Under the pieces are notes generated by a model, which made no database searches, had not been told where the DNA came from, and saw only the letters and a list, made by a program, of their open reading frames with translations. Shown one piece after another: positions 5,924 through 10,578 of a DNA stretch of 10,578 nucleotides. The position numbers were made by a program, and so were the translations under genes. The DNA lies in the NCBI GenBank assembly GCA_937967535.1, contig CALCMV010000135.1, forward strand, positions 1-10,578, written 5' to 3'. The DNA is from an uncultured Saprospiraceae bacterium (GTDB lineage Bacteria > Bacteroidota > Bacteroidia > Chitinophagales > Saprospiraceae). Position 1 is the stretch's first letter; the number at the start of each line of letters is the position of its first letter.

Positions 5924-7135
5924 ATGCAAAATAAATTAAATACAATAGAAGACGCCATAGCCGACATCAAAGCCGGTAAAGTCATCATCGTAGTGGACGA
6001 CGAAGACCGCGAAAATGAAGGTGATTTTATCTGTGCGGCGGAGTGCGTGACACCGGAAATTATTAATTTTATGGCAACCGAAGGGCGCGGTTTGATTTGC
6101 ACGCCGATTATCGAAGACCGTTGTGATGAATTGCAACTCTATCCGATGGTGAGTGATAATACTGCCTTGCATGAGACGGCGTTTACGGTGTCGATTGACC
6201 TGCTTGGGCAGGGCTGTACAACAGGCATTTCGGCGTATGACCGTGCTACGGGTATCCGTGCGATGATTGACCCCGAAACGAAGCCTTCGGACTTTGCCCG
6301 TCCGGGTCATATTTTTCCTTTGCGGGCAAAACGCGGGGGCGTATTGCGACGCACAGGACATACGGAGGCAGCGATTGATTTGGCGAAAATGGCGGGCTAT
6401 TATCCGGCGGGTGTCTTGGTCGAAATTTTGAATGAAGATGGTACGATGGCACGACTGCCTGACTTGTATAAGATAGCCGATAAGTTTGATTTGAAAATTA
6501 TCGCTATCAAAGATTTGGTAGCATATCGCATTAAAAATGAGACACTTATCAAGCGTGATGTTGCCATACATATGCCAACAAAATATGGTGATTTTGAATT
6601 GATTACTTATCGTCAATTGACAACAGGTGAGGTGCATTTGGCATTGGTAAAAGGACGTTGGGAAAAGAATGAACCTATTCTTGTACGCGTACATTCGTCA
6701 TGCGAAACGGGCGATATTTTAGGCTCACTGCGTTGTGATTGTGGCGACCAATTGCAGAAAGCTATGGAGTTGGTAGAAAAAGAAGGCAAGGGCGTGGTAC
6801 TCTACATGCGACAGGAAGGACGCGGGATTGGTTTGTTGAATAAATTGAAGGCATATAAGTTGCAGGAAGAGGGATTCGATACCGTAGAAGCCAATGAAAA
6901 ACTCGGCTTCCAACCCGACCAACGCGATTACGGCGTAGGCGCACAAATTTTACGCGATTTGGGTGTTTCTAAAATAAAATTAATGAGTAATAATCCGAAA
7001 AAACGTATCGGACTCGTTGGTTACGGTTTGGAAATCGTGGATAATGTCCACATCGAAGTGCCGCCGAATAAGCACAATGAAGAATACCTGAAAACGAAGC
7101 GTGATAAGATGGGGCATGATATTCTTAAAGGGTGA
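5924..7135 (+). CDS. ribBA: Bifunctional DHBP synthase / GTP cyclohydrolase II
   Basis: The protein (403 aa) has the two activities that feed riboflavin synthesis. The N-terminal half (about 1-205) is 3,4-dihydroxy-2-butanone 4-phosphate synthase, converting ribulose 5-phosphate. It shows the acidic metal/substrate loop DDEDRENEGD (25-34) and the GHIFPLRA...RRTGHTEAAIDL block (128-153). The C-terminal half is GTP cyclohydrolase II, which opens the GTP imidazole ring. Its zinc ligands are C260, C271 and C273 in HSSCETGD and SLRCDCG, followed by YMRQEGRGIGLLNK (294-307) and LMSNNPKKR (353-361). All key residues are present, and length is normal for bacterial RibBA. Only 27 bp separate it from the broken lipoprotein gene, with no room for an FMN riboswitch, so it probably shares the upstream transcript or uses a promoter inside that gene. 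Acts in the cytoplasm. Confidence 0.98.
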   Translation: MQNKLNTIEDAIADIKAGKVIIVVDDEDRENEGDFICAAECVTPEIINFMATEGRGLICTPIIEDRCDELQLYPMVSDNTALHETAFTVSIDLLGQGCTTGISAYDRATGIRAMIDPETKPSDFARPGHIFPLRAKRGGVLRRTGHTEAAIDLAKMAGYYPAGVLVEILNEDGTMARLPDLYKIADKFDLKIIAIKDLVAYRIKNETLIKRDVAIHMPTKYGDFELITYRQLTTGEVHLALVKGRWEKNEPILVRVHSSCETGDILGSLRCDCGDQLQKAMELVEKEGKGVVLYMRQEGRGIGLLNKLKAYKLQEEGFDTVEANEKLGFQPDQRDYGVGAQILRDLGVSKIKLMSNNPKKRIGLVGYGLEIVDNVHIEVPPNKHNEEYLKTKRDKMGHDILKG

Positions 7136-7136
7136 A

Positions 7137-7234
7137 AGTCCATAGGCGATAGATCATAGTCCATAGGCAAACGCGAGTTAGTTTTTCGCTCCGCGAAAAT
7201 AAAACTATGGACTATGAACCATCGACTACGGACT
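7137..7234. repeat. Inverted heptad arrays between convergent genes
   Basis: Arms 7137-7166 and 7205-7234 pair with four mismatches. Each arm is itself a degenerate 7-bp array. The left arm reads AGTCCAT, AGGCGAT, AGATCAT, AGTCCAT; the right arm on the minus strand reads AGTCCGT, AGTCGAT, GGTTCAT, AGTCCAT. Between them lies a short hairpin, TTTTCGC (7183-7189) with GCGAAAA (7193-7199). The repeat begins 2 bp after the ribBA stop and overlaps the stop of the convergent acyl-CoA dehydrogenase gene. It may end transcription from both sides, though a clear T-run after the stem is lacking. Confidence 0.75.
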
Positions 7235-8444
7235 AAACATTCATCATCTGCTTAATCGTATTCCTTCCAAGCTGATACATATGTACCTCGTCCGGTCCGT
7301 CGGCAAGTCGTATAGTACGCCCATAAATCCAGTATCCGGCAAGCGGCGTATCTTGACAAACACCCATTCCGCCATGTGCCTGAATCGCTCTATCCACTAC
7401 ATTACAAGTCATCGTAGGTACGACAATTTTAATCATTGCTACTAAGTCTTTCGCTTCTTTGATGCCGAATCTATCAATCTTATCTGCCGCCGAAAGCGTC
7501 AGCAATCGCGCTTGTTCAATCTCGCAGCGCGACTTCGCTATATCCTGACGAATACTGCTGTATTGCGCGACTTTTTTGCCGAAAGTTTCGCGTTGAGTCA
7601 CTCGTATGCACATGAGGTCGAGCGCACGTTGCGCCGCACCAATCAAGCGCATACAATGGTGAATCCTACCCGGACCAAGTCGCCCTTGTGCTATCAAAAA
7701 GCCACTCCCCTCTCCTACCAACAAATTGCTCGCAGGTACACGCACATTTTTCAATTCCACTTCGGCATGACCTTCCGGCGAATCGTATGTACCAAACACC
7801 CGCAAAGGACGCACCACCCGCACGCCCGGCGTATCGGCAGGTACGAGAATCATACTTTGTTGAACATGTCGCTGTGCCGTTGGGTCGGTTTTACCCATGA
7901 CGATATAGACCTTCGTTTCGGGATTCATCACGCCGGATGACCACCATTTGCGACCATTTATTACGTATTCCTCGCCTTCGCGCACGATAGAGGTTTGAAT
8001 ATTCGTGGCATCGGAAGAAGCTACATCCGGTTCGGTCATCAAAAATGCCGAGCGTATTTTACCCGCCATGAGTGGCGTGAGCCATTCGGCTTGCTGTTCG
8101 GGTGTGCCGAATTTTGCCAGCACTTCCATATTGCCCGTATCCGGCGCAGAGCAATTGAATATCTGCGACGACCAAGGGATTCTCCCCATCAATTCAGCAA
8201 GCGGCGCATATTCCAAATTGGTCAAGCCCGGACTCAAATCTCCGTAATCTTCCGGCAAAAACAAATTCCACAAGCCCTCTGCCCGTGCCATTTCCTTCAA
8301 CTCCTCCATGCGCGGGTGGATTTGCCATTGGTTTTTTTCTATAAATTCATCATATTCCTTTTCGATAGGAAAAATGTGTTGCTGCATGAAGGCGTCAACT
8401 TTTGCTTGTAGGGCTTTTGATTTATCTGTGTATTCGAAATTCAT
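7233..8444 (-). CDS. Acyl-CoA dehydrogenase, ACAD10/11-like
   Basis: A 403-aa FAD-dependent acyl-CoA dehydrogenase of normal length. The N-terminal helical domain is followed by the FAD-binding AFLMTEPDVASSDATN (133-148), INGRKWWSSG (162-171), the C-terminal helical bundle with RETFGKKV (285-292), AHGGMG (356-361) and RLADGPDEVH (379-388). The paired words GRIHHCMR and LADGPDEVH are characteristic of the ACAD10/11 branch. Where medium-chain enzymes have the catalytic Glu of the Y-E-G-T motif, this protein has D382. ACAD11-type enzymes and bacterial LvaC take part in breakdown of 4-hydroxy acids after phosphorylation, so that substrate class is possible; the kinase partner is not in the window. 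It lies 121 bp downstream of the SDR gene on the same strand. The ATG at 8444 fits the usual family N-terminus. Confidence 0.92.
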   Translation of the reverse strand: MNFEYTDKSKALQAKVDAFMQQHIFPIEKEYDEFIEKNQWQIHPRMEELKEMARAEGLWNLFLPEDYGDLSPGLTNLEYAPLAELMGRIPWSSQIFNCSAPDTGNMEVLAKFGTPEQQAEWLTPLMAGKIRSAFLMTEPDVASSDATNIQTSIVREGEEYVINGRKWWSSGVMNPETKVYIVMGKTDPTAQRHVQQSMILVPADTPGVRVVRPLRVFGTYDSPEGHAEVELKNVRVPASNLLVGEGSGFLIAQGRLGPGRIHHCMRLIGAAQRALDLMCIRVTQRETFGKKVAQYSSIRQDIAKSRCEIEQARLLTLSAADKIDRFGIKEAKDLVAMIKIVVPTMTCNVVDRAIQAHGGMGVCQDTPLAGYWIYGRTIRLADGPDEVHMYQLGRNTIKQMMNV

Positions 8445-8449
8445 AGTAT

Positions 8450-8568
8450 TTGTGTTGTGGTTTTGTGGTGTCGTTGTGTTGTAGTTGTTTTACAGTGTAA
8501 ATTGTGTTATGGTAAAATGAATCAATCTCGAAACTACGACACCACGACACAACAACACTTCAACACTA
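8450..8568. repeat. Inverted pair of octanucleotide arrays
   Basis: The left arm reads on the plus strand in 8-bp units TTGTGTTG, TGGTTTTG, TGGTGTCG, TTGTGTTG, TAGTTGTT (8450-8489). The right arm on the minus strand reads TAGTGTTG, AAGTGTTG, TTGTGTCG, TGGTGTCG, TAGTTTCG (8568 to 8529). The arms are imperfectly complementary and fill the whole SDR to acyl-CoA dehydrogenase spacer. The first minus-strand unit supplies the TAG stop codon of the SDR gene, so the array appears to have grown up to the end of the coding region. The loop (8490-8528) holds nothing recognisable. Confidence 0.7.
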
Positions 8569-9345
8569 TCCGGCAATCATATGTCCACCATCAGCCGTAT
8601 AAACGCCACCTGTACAATAGCTCGACGCATCCGAAGAAAGGAATACTGCCAAGCCTGCCATCTCGTCGGGTTGAGCCATTCTCCCAGAAGGAAGATGCGT
8701 TTCGACTTGCTTGAGAATCGCTTCATTTTTCCAGAGTGCCGCGCTGAATTTCGTCTGAATCAAACCCGGACAAATCACATTACTGCGGATGCCTGCGCCG
8801 CCCCATTCTTTCGCTTGATTTTTGGTGAGCATGATAACTGCCGTCTTGCTGATGCCATAGACGCCCAAGCCAAATGAAGGCTTCATACCTTCCACCGAAG
8901 CGATATTGATGACCGAGCCGCCGCCGCGTTTTTCCATAATCGGATGACAAAGATTCGCCAACAACATACAGGCTTTTACGTTGACATTCATCACCTTATC
9001 GAACATCTCGCCATCAGCCTCTACGATAGGTCCGAAAATGGGATTTATCGCCGCATTATTAATCAAAATATCAACGCCGCCGTACTGCTTTACGGTGGCT
9101 TCTACGAGATTTTTGAGTTGGTCTTCATATCCTACGTGACAGGCAATTCCGGTGGCTTCCAAGCCGTCTTTTTTGAAACTTTCTGCCACTGCATCCACCG
9201 CATCTTGCTTGCGACTGCTGACAACTACTTTCGCACCATATTCCGCCAATCCTCGCGCGATACTCTCTCCAATACCCTTTGATGCGCCCGTTACGATAGC
9301 GACTTTGCCATCTAAATTAAATTGATTTTTTATTCTGTCAGACAT
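8566..9345 (-). CDS. Short-chain dehydrogenase/reductase, DHRS4-like
   Basis: This 259-aa classical SDR has the cofactor motif TGASKGIG (19-26), NNAA (96-99), and the catalytic set N122, S150, Y163 and K167 (YGISK). PG follows at 193-194. The second strand ends SSRKQ (43-47); an arginine there usually favours NADP(H). SRKQ, CHVG (69-72) and NPIFGPI (101-107) resemble the DHRS4 group of carbonyl reductases by eye. It probably interconverts an alcohol and a ketone or 3-oxo-acyl substrate in the cytoplasm. It is followed on the same strand by the acyl-CoA dehydrogenase, so a shared catabolic pathway is likely. The frame stays open for 35 more codons upstream, but that stretch is the palindromic element. 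The family start MSDRIKNQFNLDGKVAIVTG at 9345 is preferred. Confidence 0.93.
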   Translation of the reverse strand: MSDRIKNQFNLDGKVAIVTGASKGIGESIARGLAEYGAKVVVSSRKQDAVDAVAESFKKDGLEATGIACHVGYEDQLKNLVEATVKQYGGVDILINNAAINPIFGPIVEADGEMFDKVMNVNVKACMLLANLCHPIMEKRGGGSVINIASVEGMKPSFGLGVYGISKTAVIMLTKNQAKEWGGAGIRSNVICPGLIQTKFSAALWKNEAILKQVETHLPSGRMAQPDEMAGLAVFLSSDASSYCTGGVYTADGGHMIAG

Positions 9346-9360
9346 ATTAATTTTGAATGA

Positions 9361-9487
9361 ATGTAGCGCGACACTTCCAGTTCGCGCCCCGTAGAACGAT
9401 GCTCTTGTACCGACAAATGACGGCATCCAGCCCGTTCCTCGTATGTGCAAAACTAACGCGGCGCGAACTAGAAGTATCGCGCTACAT
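9361..9487 (-). repeat. Palindromic leader element, copy 2
   Basis: Arms 9361-9386 and 9462-9487 pair over 26 bp with two mismatches. On the minus strand, which is the sense strand of the SDR gene, both mismatches are U-G pairs, so the RNA stem is kept. It is a diverged copy of 2766-2880. The arms, TTAGTTT, GGAACG-GCTGGA and AGCATCGTTCTACGG occur in the same order, with about 22 extra bases in the apical loop. The inner hairpin is retained. The element ends 15 bp before the SDR ATG. TAGTTTTG (9455 to 9448, minus) matches the -7 promoter consensus, but no good -33 box is seen. Confidence 0.85.
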
Positions 9488-9580
9488 TATTCCATTTAAA
9501 TGAAGCCAATGATACGGAAAAATAATGAATGTGTTAGTCAAATGATGAATTTTACCAAGTTCATCGTTCTTTATTCTTAC

Positions 9581-9845
9581 ATTTCGCTGATTTTGAAATG
9601 AGAAAAATATTTAAAATTATTATTCATTAAAAATAATACTACACATTTAACTTTATAAAAAATTTATAATCAATTATTTATGAATTATTATATAATTTAA
9701 TTTAAAAAAATAATAATCTAATTATTGAGAAAAAAATCAAGTTAATAAAATATTTAAAATAAAAAATATTAATTTTATATATTTTTGTAAATTATTAATA
9801 ATCAATAGAAAATATTTTATTTTCTTACTTCAAAATCAGCGAAAT
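9581..9845. repeat. AT-rich element with terminal inverted repeats
   Basis: A 17-bp perfect inverted repeat (9581-9597 and 9829-9845) continues imperfectly to about 32-36 bp per arm. The 200 bases between are almost only A and T and hold no gene. The right end lies 6 bp past the stop of the alkyl-sulfatase-like gene. Size and architecture recall the element at 1-292, but the end sequences differ. No clear target-site duplication flanks it. The stretch 9488-9580 next to it has only a short palindrome (CATTTAAATG, 9493-9502) and nothing else recognisable. Confidence 0.6.
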
Positions 9846-9851
9846 CAAAGT

Positions 9852-10578
9852 TTATTCCTGAAACATCCCCATAAATTTTCCGAACTCCATCATACCACCT
9901 TCAATCTTCAAATCTCCTTTGGCGATAGCTGCTTTTGGATTCCTGATTTCCGCTAAAATTTCTTTCCAAATTGTACTTGTTGTTTCGATTTCGAGGTCGG
10001 GTTCATCAAGTGCGAAGGGCTGAATTTCTGCTACACCGTTTCTAATGTGTAAAGACCAATATTCGTCAATATCTGTAAATTCAAAAACCGCTTTTTTATT
10101 ATAATCCAAAGATTTTTCAGGAATTATCCCGACTCCAATCGCATTAAAAAGAGCCTCCAAAGGAACATTATGTGCCATCTGTTCTGTGGTTTTTACAAGC
10201 ATTTCTGTATCCACACCTTTCACCTCCAATGCTTGTGTCAGGTAATAATGTCTCGCATTCGGATTAGATTGTTTTTCAGCAAGATGAATGAGGCTTTCAT
10301 AGCGAATTTCTTTTACTTCTCCATCACCCGGCGATAGTCGAAGCAGATAATCTGTCAGTTCCAATACCCATTGAAATTCATCATTATCCAGTGCTTTTTT
10401 TGCCTTAGAAAGCAGTTCTTTTTCGCCACCTGCAAGAGCTGCCATTTTTTCAGCTTTTTCCTGCACAGGAAGCGGCAACAAGGTCGAAGCATTCCCATCA
10501 AACCAACCTAAATAACCGCCAAAAATACTTTTGACCGACCAATCTACACGCCCATAAAATTCTTTCAAATAAGGTGAT
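9852..10578 (-). CDS. Alkyl-sulfatase-like protein, C-terminal part (cut by window edge)
   Basis: The visible 241 or so residues match the C-terminal half of SdsA1/BDS1-type alkyl sulfatases. The family carries an N-terminal metallo-beta-lactamase domain, an alkyl-sulfatase dimerisation domain and a C-terminal SCP2-like domain. FYGRVDWSVKSIFGGYLGWFDGN near the visible start is the hallmark junction into the dimerisation domain. That domain continues through MAALAGG and the helical repeats to about visible residue 125. The rest, from about ALFNAIGVGIIPEK to the end with WKEILAEI and GDLKIEGG, fits the SCP2-like domain that binds the alkyl chain. The frame stays open to the last base (codons S-P-Y-L before KEFYG), so the gene continues outside. 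The metal-binding HxHxDH motif would lie there and cannot be checked. The TTG at 10568 is not a start. The role, if intact, is cleavage of alkyl sulfate esters to alcohols. Confidence 0.88.
   Translation of the reverse strand, partial: SPYLKEFYGRVDWSVKSIFGGYLGWFDGNASTLLPLPVQEKAEKMAALAGGEKELLSKAKKALDNDEFQWVLELTDYLLRLSPGDGEVKEIRYESLIHLAEKQSNPNARHYYLTQALEVKGVDTEMLVKTTEQMAHNVPLEALFNAIGVGIIPEKSLDYNKKAVFEFTDIDEYWSLHIRNGVAEIQPFALDEPDLEIETTSTIWKEILAEIRNPKAAIAKGDLKIEGGMMEFGKFMGMFQE

Noticed and set aside
9346..9450. A 35-codon upstream extension of the SDR reading frame
   Set aside because: The extension is translated from palindromic element copy 2, and all SDR motifs fit a start at 9345.
10566..10568. 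TTG start giving a short stand-alone SCP2-domain protein
   Set aside because: The frame is open to the window edge with residues that continue the alkyl-sulfatase family, so this is a truncated view of a longer gene.

Overview
The window looks like a chromosomal segment of a Bacteroidota genome; a Saprospiria-type genome is plausible but not proven. The signs are fairly AT-rich DNA, A/T-rich leaders without clear Shine-Dalgarno sites, one good TTTG/TAnnTTTG-type promoter, a fused ribBA, a short lipoprotein and an antitoxin of a type common in that phylum. No rRNA, tRNA, CRISPR or transposase gene was seen.

Layout. Bases 1-292 are a non-coding element with nested inverted repeats. A family 2 glycosyltransferase (336-1142, minus) follows. 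Its last ~21 codons are made of a degenerate heptanucleotide array. The divergent spacer 1143-1509 holds three unrelated palindromes. Next is a plus-strand surface-polysaccharide cluster: two GT4 glycosyltransferases (1510-2763, 2889-4058) and, 2 bp further, an unrecognised beta-propeller-like protein (4061-5062). The first GT4 carries an in-frame linker made of two heptanucleotide arrays. The two GT4 genes are separated by a 115-bp palindromic element. Then come a promoter, a solo antitoxin-like gene (5114-5353), a lipoprotein gene broken by a 10-bp tandem duplication (5365-5896) and ribBA for riboflavin synthesis (5924-7135).

From 7233 the genes run on the minus strand. In transcription order they are the C-terminal part of an alkyl-sulfatase-like protein (cut by the right edge), an SDR of the DHRS4 type and an acyl-CoA dehydrogenase of the ACAD10/11 type. 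The last two look like a fatty-acid or alkyl catabolism pair; the sulfatase may belong with them but is separated by about 500 bp of non-coding DNA.

The most unusual thing is the repeats. Nearly every longer spacer is occupied by an inverted repeat of a different word family, and several arms are short-period arrays (7 or 8 bp). Two copies of one ~115-127-bp family lie just upstream of two start codons, in the same orientation relative to the gene. Their stem mismatches stay paired as G-U in the sense transcript, and an inner hairpin is conserved, which hints at a structured RNA leader. Short-period arrays also enter the coding sequence of two glycosyltransferases, where unit loss or gain would shift the frame.
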